Counted from the stretch's first letter, positions 52,369 to 60,997 are shown. The stretch: 64,000 nucleotides of DNA from Pseudooceanicola marinus (GCF_020177265.1 NZ_JAIVMC010000008.1:62001-126000); one strand, 5' to 3'. Made by a program: numbers and translations. Notes: generated from the letters alone by a model not told the origin.

Positions 52369-52432
52369 TGATCAAATCCAGGCCATCATGCCCCAACCCG
52401 TTCCGGCGGTGAAGCAAAAAGGTGATCAAATC
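52369..52432. promoter_or_regulatory. TGATCAAATC direct repeats before the ligase gene
   Basis: TGATCAAATC occurs at 52369-52378 and again at 52423-52432, 54 bases apart (about five helical turns), in the gap between the second permease and the ligase. Each contains the palindrome TGATCA. Exact repetition of ten bases in a 139-base gap suggests a regulator site; the regulator is unknown. Confidence 0.45.
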
Positions 52433-52469
52433 GCAGGGCCAAAGGGGCTGCGCTGCAGGGCAGGCGCCC

Positions 52470-53312
52470 TCAGCGCACGACCTGGGGCCGGATCTTCAGC
52501 CGGGGCTTGCGGTTCGACGGCAGGTGCCGGGTCAACCGGCGGTAGGCCGCACCGTAGACCAGCACCACGGTCAGGGTCAGCGCGATGAAATACATCGCCA
52601 GGATCGGGTAGGGGATGAAGGGGTTGAAGGTCTTCGAGGCGAAGTAGTCGGCGTAGTAAAGCGCATCGCCCTTCTGCTGTCGCGCCGGGAAGGAGCTGAA
52701 GTAGACCAGCGTCGTGGCGTGAAAGAGGAAGATCGCCTCGTTCGTGTAGGCTGGCCAGCCCAGGCGCAGCATGGTGGGGAAGGTGATGCGGCGGAACTTC
52801 CGCCAGCCGGAGAAGCCATAGGCATCCGCTGCCTCCAGATCGCCCTTGGGGACCGAGCGCAGGGCGCCCAGGAAGATCTCGCCCGTATAGGCGGTGGTGT
52901 TGAGGAACAGCGTGATTAGCGCCCCGCCCCAGGCCCGTGTGAGCCAGGAGGTGTCGGCGGTGAACGCGACAAAGCCAAGGTTGATCGGCACCCCTTCACG
53001 CGGCAGCTGGGTGAACAGCGCGTAGAAGAGGAAGAACTGGATGAACAGCGGCGAGCCTCGGAAGATGAAGACGAACCAGTCGGCGGGCTTGCGGATCCAC
53101 CAGGGCTCGGCATGGCGCATCAGGGCCACGCCGATGGAGGCCCAGAACCCCAGCAGGAGGGCGCCGAGGCCGAAGTAGAGGTTCCAGATCATGCCGGAGC
53201 CGATCAGCACGAACTGATCGCACAGCGTGAAATCGGACCGCGGCAGCAGACGTTCGCCCAGCCCGATGGACCGCAGCCCGTAGGCCTGGATGGTGTCGAT
53301 GCAGGACATCAT
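52470..53312 (-). CDS. Polar amino acid ABC transporter permease (HisM-type)
   Basis: The 280-residue membrane protein starts in an ATGA overlap with the preceding permease. Hydrophobic spans and the coupling block VPKGDLEAADAYGFSGWRKFRRITFPTMLRLGWPAYTNE, together with FIFRGSPLFIQFFLFYALF, are typical of His/Glu/Tyr/opine-type permeases. The C-terminus is basic. It forms a heterodimer with the next-listed permease. Substrate inferred to be an amine-containing amino acid or opine that feeds the ligases. Confidence 0.9.
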   Translation of the reverse strand: MMSCIDTIQAYGLRSIGLGERLLPRSDFTLCDQFVLIGSGMIWNLYFGLGALLLGFWASIGVALMRHAEPWWIRKPADWFVFIFRGSPLFIQFFLFYALFTQLPREGVPINLGFVAFTADTSWLTRAWGGALITLFLNTTAYTGEIFLGALRSVPKGDLEAADAYGFSGWRKFRRITFPTMLRLGWPAYTNEAIFLFHATTLVYFSSFPARQQKGDALYYADYFASKTFNPFIPYPILAMYFIALTLTVVLVYGAAYRRLTRHLPSNRKPRLKIRPQVVR

Positions 53313-54229
53313 GCCGTGGCCCCCTTGCTGCCGCCGGCGCCCGGTCCGCCCTTGCCGCCACGCGCCTGGCGCATGCCCGAGGCCGTCGCCTGACCGCGCG
53401 CGAAGCGGCGTTCGAGGCGGGCGAAGGCCAGCTCGGACAGCTTGGTCATCAGAAGGTAGAAGACCAGCAGGGCGGTGAAATACCACAGCCGCCAGTCGGG
53501 GTGCGGATAGGAATAGGCCGAGGTCTTGGACCCGCCCAGCTCCCGCGCCCAGTAGACGATATCCTCCACGCCCAGCAGGAACAGCAGCGGCGTGGCCTTG
53601 ATCAGGATCATCCACAGGTTCGACAGGCCGGGTAGGGCATAGGCCCACATCTGCGGCACCAGGATGCGCCGGGTCACCTGGCCACGCGTCATGCCATAGG
53701 CCTCCGCCGTTTCCAGCTGGGCGCGGGGCACGGCGTTCATCGCCCCCGAAAGCACATGCGAGGCGAAGGCGCCGAAGACGAAGGCGAAGGCGACGATGGC
53801 GAGGGTGATGCCGTAAAGCTCGTGCCAGATCTGCGGTGCCGACCCCAGGGGCAGCTTGGCCGCCGCGCAGACGACGAAATCATTGCCCTGGCGGATCGGT
53901 TCATCCCAGTCGGGGCATTTCACCTCATGCCGCAGCCATTCCAGCAGCTGGTCCAGCGCCAGCGGCACGAACAGGAAAAACGCGATGTCGGGCACGCCGC
54001 GCACGATCGAGGAATAGCCCAGCCCCAGCCAGCGCAGCGGCGCGACGTGCGAGCGGGTCGCCAGGGCGCCCAGGAAGCCCACGAACAGGGCGATAGGCGC
54101 CGTCACCAGCAGCAGGGCGATCACCACCCCGAAGGACTGGTAGAACATCATGTGCTTGGGCGTGGTCAGGTAGCAGGCCAGCCAGCGGCTGCCCTCCAGA
54201 AGGTCCGGATCTGTGCAGAAGTCGAACAC
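53309..54229 (-). CDS. Polar amino acid ABC transporter permease (HisQ-type)
   Basis: The 306-residue protein has five to six spans, the block SSIVRGVPDIAFFLFVPLALDQLLEW and the coupling segment VPRAQLETAEAYGMTRGQVTRRILVPQMWAYALPGLSNLW. Between spans there is a long loop with two cysteines (HEVKCPDWDEPIRQGNDFVVCAAAKLPLGS), bigger than in HisQ. The C-terminal tail is glycine-rich and basic. Start at 54229; downstream overlap with the second permease. Confidence 0.9.
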   Translation of the reverse strand: MFDFCTDPDLLEGSRWLACYLTTPKHMMFYQSFGVVIALLLVTAPIALFVGFLGALATRSHVAPLRWLGLGYSSIVRGVPDIAFFLFVPLALDQLLEWLRHEVKCPDWDEPIRQGNDFVVCAAAKLPLGSAPQIWHELYGITLAIVAFAFVFGAFASHVLSGAMNAVPRAQLETAEAYGMTRGQVTRRILVPQMWAYALPGLSNLWMILIKATPLLFLLGVEDIVYWARELGGSKTSAYSYPHPDWRLWYFTALLVFYLLMTKLSELAFARLERRFARGQATASGMRQARGGKGGPGAGGSKGATA

Positions 54230-54306
54230 GGGTGGCGATCATCCCTTGCGTCGGCGGGGGCAAACGGGTGGCGGGGCCGGCGCGACAGGCCAGCCCCGCA
54301 TGGGCG

Positions 54307-54332
54307 TGCCCCGGGCGCTTGGGCCCGGGGCA
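54307..54332 (-). terminator. Intra-operon hairpin after the binding-protein gene
   Basis: TGCCCCGGGC (54307-54316) pairs with GCCCGGGGCA (54323-54332). It lies between the binding-protein stop and the permease start with no T tract. Such hairpins commonly stabilise binding-protein mRNA and reduce read-through to permeases. Confidence 0.5.
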
Positions 54333-54344
54333 GGCAGGTCCGGA

Positions 54345-55061
54345 TCAATAGGTGCCGGTGCCTTCGCCGAAGTACTTGTCGAGCAGCGTGTTCAGAGAGC
54401 CGTCGGCCTTCATCTCGTCGATGGCGGCGTTGAACTTCTCCTTCAGCTCGGTGTCGCTTTCGCGCAGGCCCATGCCGATGCCGCTGCCCAGGGGGATCTC
54501 CTCGCCCACCACCATCAGCTCGCCTTCGTCGGCGTAGGGCAGCAGGAAGTCCTTGTCGGCGAAGACCGCGTCGGCTTCGCCGTTCATCACGGCGGCGATG
54601 GTCTCATCGGGGGTGGCGAATTCCAGCAGGGTCGCGCCGGTCTCGGCCACGTAGCCCGCCTGAATCGTCGCGGTCTGGGCCGCGACAACGCCGCCTTCCA
54701 GGTCCACGCCGTCATCCATGGCCAGGTAGATCGAGCCGGTCGGCGGGTAGTAATCCTGGGTGAAGTCGATGACCTCTTCGCGTTCCTCGGTGATCGACAT
54801 GCCGGCGATGATGGTGTCGTAGTTGCCGGCCACCAGATTGGGGATGATCGAATCCCATTCGTTGGTGACCCACTCGCAGTCCAGCTCAGCCAGTTCGCAA
54901 AGCTTGTCGCCCACTTCGCGTTCAAAGCCGGCCACTTCGCCGTTGTCGTCGATGAAGTTGTAGGGGGGGTACTGGCCTTCGGTGCCCATGCGGACCGTGT
55001 CGGCCAGGCCGGCGCCAGCGGTCAGCGCCAGCACGGCGGTGCTCAGGATGAATTTCTGCAT
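54345..55061 (-). CDS. Polar amino acid ABC transporter substrate-binding protein
   Basis: The 238-residue periplasmic protein has a signal peptide (MQKFILSTAVLALTAGAGLA) and family 3 solute-binding motifs: GTEGQYPPYNFIDDNGEVAGFEREVGDKLCE, the block WDSIIPNLVAGNYDTIIAGMSITEEREEVIDFT, and the C-terminal FNAAIDEMKADGSLNTLLDKYFG. It is acidic and close to the usual length. Ligand specificity is not readable; the adjacent gamma-glutamyl ligase genes suggest an amine or basic amino acid. Confidence 0.92.
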   Translation of the reverse strand: MQKFILSTAVLALTAGAGLADTVRMGTEGQYPPYNFIDDNGEVAGFEREVGDKLCELAELDCEWVTNEWDSIIPNLVAGNYDTIIAGMSITEEREEVIDFTQDYYPPTGSIYLAMDDGVDLEGGVVAAQTATIQAGYVAETGATLLEFATPDETIAAVMNGEADAVFADKDFLLPYADEGELMVVGEEIPLGSGIGMGLRESDTELKEKFNAAIDEMKADGSLNTLLDKYFGEGTGTY

Positions 55062-55139
55062 CGGTATCTCCCGTCTTTGGGTGGCGGCGGGGCCGCCGGT
55101 TGTCCGGCCCGGTTGTCCCCGGGCTCGGGGTGTCTGAAG

Positions 55140-55916
55140 TCAGGCGCTGGTGGTCGCGCTAAGGAATTGTTGCAGGCGTTCGGTCTTGGGCGCGCCGAAG
55201 AGCTGCTCCGGCGGGCCCTGTTCGATCAGGTTGCCCTGGTGCAGGAAGACCACCTGGTCCGACACGTCGGCGGCCAGGCGCATGTCGTGGGTGACCAGCA
55301 ACATGGTCCGTCCCTCGGCGGCCAGGTCCTTGATGACCTTCACAACTTCCTGTTCCAGCTCCGGGTCCAGGGCCGAGGTCGGTTCATCGAACAGCAGCGC
55401 CTCCGGCTCCATCGCAAGCGCCCGGGCGATCGCCGCGCGCTGTTGCTGGCCGCCGGACAGCTGGGCGGGCCAGGCGTCGGCCTTGTCGGCGATGCCGACC
55501 TTGGCGAGGTAATCGCGGGCCTTGGGTTCCACCTCCGCCCGGTCGCGGCCCAGCACCGTCAGCGGCGCCTCCATCACGTTCTGCAGGATGGTCATGTGGG
55601 ACCACAGGTTGAACTGCTGGAAGACCATCGACAGGTTCGTGCGGATGCGCAGCACCTGCTTGGCATCCGCCGGGCGCCGCCCGTGGCTCTGGCCGCGCCA
55701 GCGCACGGCCTCTCCCTTGAACAGGATCTCGCCCTGCTGGCTGTCTTCCAGCAGGTTGGCGCAGCGCAACATGGTGGATTTGCCGGACCCGGAGGAGCCG
55801 ATGAGGGAAATGACGTCGCCCCGGTGAGCGGTCAGCGAGACGCCCTTCAGCACCTCCAGCTCGCCATAGGCCTTGTGCAGGTCACGTAGTTCAATGACGG
55901 GCGGGTTCTGGCTCAC
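55140..55916 (-). CDS. Polar amino acid ABC transporter ATP-binding protein (HisP-type)
   Basis: The 258-residue ATPase has Walker A GSSGSGKS near residue 37, the block VFQQFNLWSHMTILQNVMEAPLTVLG, the signature LSGGQQQRAAIARALAMEPEALLFDEPTSALDPE and the H-loop LLVTHDMRLAADVSDQVVFL. It has the insertion before the Q-loop (WRGQSHGRRPADAKQ) seen in histidine- and opine-type ATPases. It is the first gene of the minus-strand transporter operon. Confidence 0.93.
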   Translation of the reverse strand: MSQNPPVIELRDLHKAYGELEVLKGVSLTAHRGDVISLIGSSGSGKSTMLRCANLLEDSQQGEILFKGEAVRWRGQSHGRRPADAKQVLRIRTNLSMVFQQFNLWSHMTILQNVMEAPLTVLGRDRAEVEPKARDYLAKVGIADKADAWPAQLSGGQQQRAAIARALAMEPEALLFDEPTSALDPELEQEVVKVIKDLAAEGRTMLLVTHDMRLAADVSDQVVFLHQGNLIEQGPPEQLFGAPKTERLQQFLSATTSA

Positions 55917-55987
55917 GTATCCCCCTGAAAGCCTCGGCCTCTGTTGATCCGCCGATTTGGACCGAATTTGACCGTGAAATCAATATT

Positions 55988-56006
55988 CGTGAAGGATGAC
56001 TTCACG
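55988..56006 (-). terminator. Hairpin at the end of the PhnD-like gene
   Basis: CGTGAAG (55988-55994), GATGA, CTTCACG (56000-56006): a seven-base inverted repeat overlapping the PhnD-like stop. On the minus strand AATATTGATTTC follows. It may instead be an operator for the ATPase gene 70 bases further on. Confidence 0.4.
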
Positions 56007-56841
56007 ACAATGGGTCACGGGGTAGGGCCGGGGGAAGGGGGATGGCGAAATATTGGGCCGCGTCGGCGGGCAGAAGCCGGGTGAACCCGATGGCGCTGCG
56101 GTCGGCCAGGGGCAGTTGCGTCAGGGCCCGGTCCAGTGCGGCGGCCAGTGGTGCCGGGGCGCGCCCGGTCGCAGTGATGATGGGATGCGCTGGCGTGGGC
56201 CGCGTGCGGTCGATCACCTTCAGGGCCAGGGCGGCGCGATCCTCCTCCGCCAGCAGCAGGCGCCAGGTCACCAGATCGATGCAGGCCAGGTCGGCGCCGC
56301 CGTCGGCCACCAGCTGCACCGCCTGGGCATGGGCGCCGGTGAAGGTGACCGGGCCGAGGCTGATCCCTGCCTGTTCGGCATGGTCGCAAAGCGCGGCCCA
56401 GCCCGACTGGCTGACCGGTTCGTTCGCCGCTGCCGGGCGACCCGCAAGATCCGCCATGGCGCGCGCCGGGTCATCCGCGCGGGTGACGATGACGGACCGG
56501 TAGTGACCGGGCGGTGTGCCGGGCAGGGCGGGATCCGTGGTCCCCACCAGGGTGACGCGCCCCTTCAGCGGCCCGCGAAAGGGCAGGCCGCAGGTCTGGG
56601 CCAGCAGCAGGTCCGGGGATTGCCAGAGATCGAAGAGATCGGCCGTGCCGCGCCAGAGGCCGTCGGGCAGGGCATCCGCCTGATCCGGCAGGGCTTGCGC
56701 CAGTTCCGGGCGCAGGTGCTGCCAGAGCCGGTCGTAGATATGCGCCGTGGTGGCCCGGTCGTACATCGGGAAGGCCACCGCCAGCGGCGGGATCGCGGAA
56801 GACGCGGGGGCGGACCTGGGGCTGGGGGCGGCGGAGGTCAT
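56002..56841 (-). CDS. PhnD/SsuA-type substrate-binding domain protein without signal peptide
   Basis: The 279-residue protein resembles phosphate/phosphonate-type binding domains: LAVAFPMYDRATTAHIYDRLWQHLRPE at the start, LLLAQTCGLPF, GHYRSVIVTRADDPARAMADLAGRPAAANEPVSQSGWAALC, and ADLACIDLVTWRLL. The N-terminus is Ala/Ser/Pro-rich with no hydrophobic signal segment, so it may be cytoplasmic, or the start may be elsewhere (56904 is an alternative). There are no permease or ATPase genes of the matching type nearby. Seven bases separate it from the TerB-like gene. Confidence 0.75.
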   Translation of the reverse strand: MTSAAPSPRSAPASSAIPPLAVAFPMYDRATTAHIYDRLWQHLRPELAQALPDQADALPDGLWRGTADLFDLWQSPDLLLAQTCGLPFRGPLKGRVTLVGTTDPALPGTPPGHYRSVIVTRADDPARAMADLAGRPAAANEPVSQSGWAALCDHAEQAGISLGPVTFTGAHAQAVQLVADGGADLACIDLVTWRLLLAEEDRAALALKVIDRTRPTPAHPIITATGRAPAPLAAALDRALTQLPLADRSAIGFTRLLPADAAQYFAIPLPPALPRDPLS

Positions 56842-56848
56842 TGCCGGG

Positions 56849-57340
56849 TCAGGACCAGGGGCCCGGGCGGGCGCTGGTATCGTCGGGATCCGCCGCGGGC
56901 GCATCGGAGGCCCCGGCGCGCTGGCGGGCCCGGGCGCTGTCCTGATCGGTGATCCCCAGAAGTGAGGTCACCAGGCGCAGCAGCGCGTCCTCCTCCGGGT
57001 CGCGACTGCCATCGGCCAGCACCACCTGCCAGAGCGCCTCGACCACCGCCAGACGGTTCTCGTAAGGCACCGCGTCCTTGATGGCGCGGGTGAAGCGAAC
57101 GGTGTCGGGGGCCTGCCCCTCCAGCTCTTCGGCATCGCGCAGCAGCGCCTCGGCGCCGGCGCCGTCCAGCGCGTAGCGGGTTTCCAGGATGCGCCCGATG
57201 GTGCGGCGTTCGCCACCGTCGAAGGTGCCATCGGCACGGGCCACGCGCACCAGCAGGGCGGAAAGCGCCAGCCGCGCATCGCCCTCGTTCAGGGGCTCTG
57301 GGCGGGGCGCGGTGAGGCGGGAGAGGAAATCACCAAACAT
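56849..57340 (-). CDS. TerB family (tellurite resistance-like) protein
   Basis: The 163-residue helical protein starts MFGDFLSRLTAPRPEPLN and has the TerB core LALSALLVRVARADGTFDGGERRTIGRIL and VVEALWQVVLADGSRDPEEDALLRLVTSLLGI, with paired acidic residues that could bind a metal. TerB-like domains occur widely outside true tellurite resistance, and no ter cluster is present. The start at 57340 is preferred over 57376. Probably cotranscribed with the PhnD-like gene. Confidence 0.83.
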   Translation of the reverse strand: MFGDFLSRLTAPRPEPLNEGDARLALSALLVRVARADGTFDGGERRTIGRILETRYALDGAGAEALLRDAEELEGQAPDTVRFTRAIKDAVPYENRLAVVEALWQVVLADGSRDPEEDALLRLVTSLLGITDQDSARARQRAGASDAPAADPDDTSARPGPWS

Positions 57341-57538
57341 GATCCGAGATATAGACCGCCCCCCGCGTCGCGCCAATGGGGGTCACGGGTTTGAGAATTG
57401 GCTTGGGAAATAACACAACCTGGGGCATGATGGGTTTGCCTAAGGGTTGAATGTCCCGCCTTGGCCACAATTGTGACCAAAATTTTTCTTAAATCACGTG
57501 CAATTAGATGACGTGTCAGGAAGTTTCAGGAGTGCGCA

Positions 57539-58069
57539 ATGCCGTCTCTCGCTCGGATTGATTGGGCTGCCGCCACCGCTGAAGAGCGGTTGGAGGCCCT
57601 GCGCCGTGCAACGGATCGTCAGGTTTGCGCCATGTCACGTGCCGTCGAATGGGAACCCGGTTCCTACGAGGTGATCCGCTGGATTTCCGCGCAGGTCTGC
57701 GTCGATCTGGGCTCGGCCCTGACCCTGTTTCACAACGCGGAGCCGGAGCGGTTTGACAAGGTTCCCCGTGCGCAGGTGCCACCTGCCATGCAGCCTGTCT
57801 GTGCCCAGCTCGACGCGCTGTGCCAGCGTATCAACGCGGGTTTCTACCTGCCGGACCCGGCGCGCAAGATGATCGGCCCGGACCGTCTGGCCACTTGGCT
57901 GGAAACCCAGGCCGAGGATGCGCGCCAGGGCATCGAAGGGCGCTGGCGGTTGAACCCGGCGATCGTCGGGCAGATGGCCAACGCGCTGCCGGTGAAGGCC
58001 GGACGACGCAAGGCCACGGCCAAGGAAAAGAGCCTTCTGGGGCGCATTTTCTCGCCCCTTACGGCCTGA
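57539..58069 (+). CDS. Hypothetical protein
   Basis: The 176-residue soluble protein begins MPSLARIDWAAATAEERLEALRRA and has CAGGAG before the ATG. It is mostly helical with four cysteines in the first half (QVCAMSR, QVCVDLG, QPVCAQL, DALCQRI) and a basic C-terminus (VKAGRRKATAKEKSLLGRIF). No family recognised. The upstream 110 bases are AT-rich, with CTTAAATCACG and TTTTTCTTAAA, unusual here and probably a strong or foreign promoter. Confidence 0.65.
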   Translation: MPSLARIDWAAATAEERLEALRRATDRQVCAMSRAVEWEPGSYEVIRWISAQVCVDLGSALTLFHNAEPERFDKVPRAQVPPAMQPVCAQLDALCQRINAGFYLPDPARKMIGPDRLATWLETQAEDARQGIEGRWRLNPAIVGQMANALPVKAGRRKATAKEKSLLGRIFSPLTA

Positions 58070-58373
58070 TCCCCGGGCGCGGTCCGGCATCCGAAATCCC
58101 AGATTGCGCAAAGATGCGCCGCGCCGTTTTGGCGGTCTGTGGGGAATACCGTTTCCTGCAGATGGTCTGTCGTCGAAATCGGGCGCCCAAAAGGAATGTC
58201 TGTAATAAATCTAAAGGCGCGCCGGTTATTTTAGTCGGCAGATTAAAAATGCCTATTTGTTTCGTTTCCAGAGCGAAACCCGATAGGGTCCCGAGGCGCG
58301 CCGCCTTGGCGGAAAGGCCCGGATGGCCTTTCCGCCTGTCACCCCGCCAGTCGGGCGATCACCGCACCCGGGA
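58070..58373. other. Gap between convergent genes with an AT-rich block and a hairpin
   Basis: Bases 58195-58265 are AT-rich (TAATAAATCTAAAGG, AGATTAAAAATGCC). A hairpin GGCGGAAAGGCC (58308-58319) with GGCCTTTCCGCC (58325-58336) lies before the ppk2 stop and probably ends ppk2 transcripts. No gene seen. Confidence 0.4.
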
Positions 58374-59312
58374 TCAGTATTTGGAGGGCACGTAAAGATC
58401 CGGCGGCAGGACCGCGCGCTCGTAGTCGGAATTGTAGACCCGTTCCGGCAATTGCACCTCCTCCGAGGGCACATCCGCATAGGGGAACAGCGTCAGCAGG
58501 TGGTCGATGCAGTTCAGCCGGGCGCGTTTCTTGTCGTTGCCGGGCACGATGTACCAGGGCGCCTCGGGGATGTTGGTGCGGGCGAACATCTCCTCCTTGG
58601 CCTTGGTGTAGCTTTCCCATTTCACCCGGCTCTGCAGGTCCATCGGTGACAGTTTCCACTGCTTCAGCGGGTCGTGGATGCGCATCAGGAATCGCAGCTG
58701 CTGTTCCTCGTCAGTGATCGAGAACCAATATTTCACCAGCCGGATGCCGGAGCGCACCAGCATCCGTTCAAATTCCGGCACGTCGTCGAAGAACTGGCTG
58801 ACCTGGTCCTCGTCGGCGAACCCCATGACGCGCTCGACCCCGGCGCGGTTGTACCAGCTGCGGTCGAACAGCACGATCTCGCCCCCGGCGGGCAGGTGCG
58901 GCACGTAACGTTGGAAATACCACTGCGATTTCTCCCGCTCCGACGGGGCTGGCAGGGCGACGGTACGCACCACGCGGGGGTTCAGGCGCTGGCTGATCCG
59001 CTTGATGACGCCGCCCTTGCCGGCGCTGTCGCGGCCCTCGAAGATGACCACGACCTTCTCGCCGCTATGCACCACCCAGTCCTGCAACTTGATCAGCTCT
59101 GCCTGCAGGCGCAGCAGGTCGCGGAAATACTGCGGACGCGGGATCGAGGGACCGTGGGCCTTGTTGTAGATTTCGCGGATCTTCATCGACAGGACGGCAT
59201 CTTCCAGCTCGATCTCGTAATCCTCGTCCAGCTCGTCGCGCAGCTCGGCTTCCAGCCAGTCTTCGGAATCCGACAGCTCGTCGGAACGGGAGGGGGAAGG
59301 GTCCTGGGGCAT
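58374..59312 (-). CDS. ppk2: Polyphosphate kinase 2
   Basis: The 312-residue enzyme transfers phosphate between polyphosphate and nucleoside diphosphates. Walker A is FEGRDSAGKGGVIKRI, the lid and Walker B region is RSWYNRAGVERVMGF, with RYVPHLPAGGEIVLFDRSWYN just before. The N-terminal acidic stretch and single PPK2 domain fit class I. The start at 59312 (MPQDPSPSRSDELSD) is chosen from family length; the frame is open to 59459 but that part is arginine-rich and not conserved-looking. Together with the PHA genes it shows storage metabolism. Confidence 0.93.
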   Translation of the reverse strand: MPQDPSPSRSDELSDSEDWLEAELRDELDEDYEIELEDAVLSMKIREIYNKAHGPSIPRPQYFRDLLRLQAELIKLQDWVVHSGEKVVVIFEGRDSAGKGGVIKRISQRLNPRVVRTVALPAPSEREKSQWYFQRYVPHLPAGGEIVLFDRSWYNRAGVERVMGFADEDQVSQFFDDVPEFERMLVRSGIRLVKYWFSITDEEQQLRFLMRIHDPLKQWKLSPMDLQSRVKWESYTKAKEEMFARTNIPEAPWYIVPGNDKKRARLNCIDHLLTLFPYADVPSEEVQLPERVYNSDYERAVLPPDLYVPSKY

Positions 59313-59646
59313 GGTCTCTCTCGTGGTCAGATGGGGGCAGGCGCGCGCGCCGCGCGGCTGGTCGGCGCGCGGGGGCGGAATCGCCTGCCTTAGATCACCG
59401 GAATGTAACGGTTTCTTGGCAGGGGCCCAAAGGATTGCGGTGCCGCGCTTGGCCCGCATCGGGGGCCACGGTCGGGCGGTTCAGTCATGCGGATGGGTCA
59501 ACCCCGCCATGTTTTCGCTAAAAATTACCCAAGATGTCTTTTCTCCGCATCTTTGTTGCGCTACCCGCCAGTCTCTGCCTGGCGACGGGGGAGGAGGCCC
59601 CGGGGGACGGAGGTTCGGGCGGACCGCAACGAACCGGATACATGAC
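59313..59646. promoter_or_regulatory. Divergent control region between ppk2 and the MHS transporter
   Basis: The 334 bases hold an alternating GC tract at 59340-59372 and an AT-rich block at 59512-59555 (TTTTCGCTAAAAATTACCC) that probably contains a promoter. No small frame with a ribosome site is convincing. Confidence 0.4.
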
Positions 59647-60942
59647 ATGACTGATACGACCTCCACGCCCGATATGGCGGCCGAGGCGGCCCCCCTGAAC
59701 AAGCCCTCGCGCGTTCTGCTGGCAAGCCTGATCGGCACCACCATCGAGTTCTTCGACTTCTATTCCTACGCCACCGCCGCCGTGCTGGTCTTCCCGCACC
59801 TGTTCTTCCCCGGTGAGGATGCGACCACGGCGCTGCTGGCCTCCTTCGCCACCTTCTCCATCGCCTTCTTCGCCCGTCCGCTGGGCGCGGCGGTCTTCGG
59901 CCACTTCGGCGACCGGGTGGGGCGCAAGACCACGCTGGTGGCGGCGCTGCTGACCATGGGGATCTCCACCGTCATCATCGGCCTTTTGCCGACCTACGCG
60001 CAGATCGGCGTGGCGGCGCCGGCGCTGCTGGCGCTGTGCCGCTTCGGCCAGGGCTTTGGCCTCGGCGGGGAATGGGGCGGGGCGGTGCTGATCGCCACCG
60101 AGAACGCGCCGGAGGGAAAGAAATCCTGGTATGGCATGTTCCCGCAACTGGGCGCGCCCGTGGGCCTGTTCCTGTCGTCGGGCCTCTTCACGCTGCTGCT
60201 GACCTTCATGAGCACCGAGGATCTGCTGGCCTGGGGCTGGCGCATTCCCTTCCTGGGCTCCGTCCTGCTGATCGCCATCGGCCTATGGGTGCGGCTGTCG
60301 CTGGCCGAAACCCCGGCCTTCCAGAAGGCGATCGACAAGGAGGAGCGCGTCAAGGTGCCCTTCGTCGAGATCTTCCGCACCCACAAGACCGAGCTGTTCC
60401 TGGGCACCTTCGTCGCCCTGTCGACCTTCGTGCTGTTCTACATCGGCACCGCTTACCTGCTGAGCTACAACGTCGGCGTGCTGGACATGTCGCTGACCGA
60501 GGCGCTGCACATCCAGCTTTGGGGCGCCGTGGTCTTCGGCCTGTTCATCCCGCTGGCGGGCAAGCTGGCCGACCGTATCTCGCGCTTCCGTCTGCTGCTG
60601 GCCGTCACCGTGCTGATCGGTGTCTTCTCCTTCGCCCTGGCGCCGCTGCTGGAAGGCGGGCTGAGCGGGGTCTACGGTTTCGTCACCCTGGGCATGGCCC
60701 TGATGGGGATCACCTACGGCATCATCGGTGCTGTCCTGGCCGCGCCGTTCCCCACCGAGGTGCGCTACACCGGCTCGTCGCTGGCCTTCAACTTCGCGGG
60801 GATCGTCGGAGCCTCGCTGGCGCCCTATATCGCGACCTGGCTGCAGGCGAACTACGGCATGGGCCACGTGGGCTACTACATGCTGGCCTCCTGCGTCATC
60901 ACCGTGCTCTGCGTCCTGGCAATGGGCCGGCACAAGATCTGA
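59647..60942 (+). CDS. MFS transporter, metabolite:proton symporter (MHS) family
   Basis: The 431-residue protein has twelve hydrophobic spans and the MHS hallmarks: SLIGTTIEFFDFYSYATAAVLVFP in the first span, PLGAAVFGHFGDRVGRKTTLV after the second, and FGQGFGLGGEWGGAVLIATENAP. Related proteins carry proline/betaine, citrate, shikimate or 2-oxoglutarate with protons. The ATG at 59647 lies behind a weak ribosome site (CCGGATACATGAC); the frame extends upstream without good sense. Monocistronic with its own terminator. Confidence 0.92.
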   Translation: MTDTTSTPDMAAEAAPLNKPSRVLLASLIGTTIEFFDFYSYATAAVLVFPHLFFPGEDATTALLASFATFSIAFFARPLGAAVFGHFGDRVGRKTTLVAALLTMGISTVIIGLLPTYAQIGVAAPALLALCRFGQGFGLGGEWGGAVLIATENAPEGKKSWYGMFPQLGAPVGLFLSSGLFTLLLTFMSTEDLLAWGWRIPFLGSVLLIAIGLWVRLSLAETPAFQKAIDKEERVKVPFVEIFRTHKTELFLGTFVALSTFVLFYIGTAYLLSYNVGVLDMSLTEALHIQLWGAVVFGLFIPLAGKLADRISRFRLLLAVTVLIGVFSFALAPLLEGGLSGVYGFVTLGMALMGITYGIIGAVLAAPFPTEVRYTGSSLAFNFAGIVGASLAPYIATWLQANYGMGHVGYYMLASCVITVLCVLAMGRHKI

Positions 60943-60964
60943 CCAGAGCTTGTGGGAAAAACGC

Positions 60965-60997
60965 AAAGGGGCCGCGCCGGAAGGAGCGGCCCCTTTT
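60965..60997 (+). terminator. Rho-independent terminator of the MHS transporter
   Basis: AAAGGGGCCGC (60965-60975) pairs with GCGGCCCCTTT (60986-60996) and continues TTTT, 23 bases after the stop. Confidence 0.88.

Noticed and set aside
56849-57340. Tellurite resistance island
   Set aside because: Only a single TerB-like domain is present; no terACDEZ genes are nearby.
58194-58232. Possible 12-codon frame MSVINLKARRLF
   Set aside because: The AAAAGGA motif is directly adjacent to the ATG with no spacing, and no conservation argument is available.
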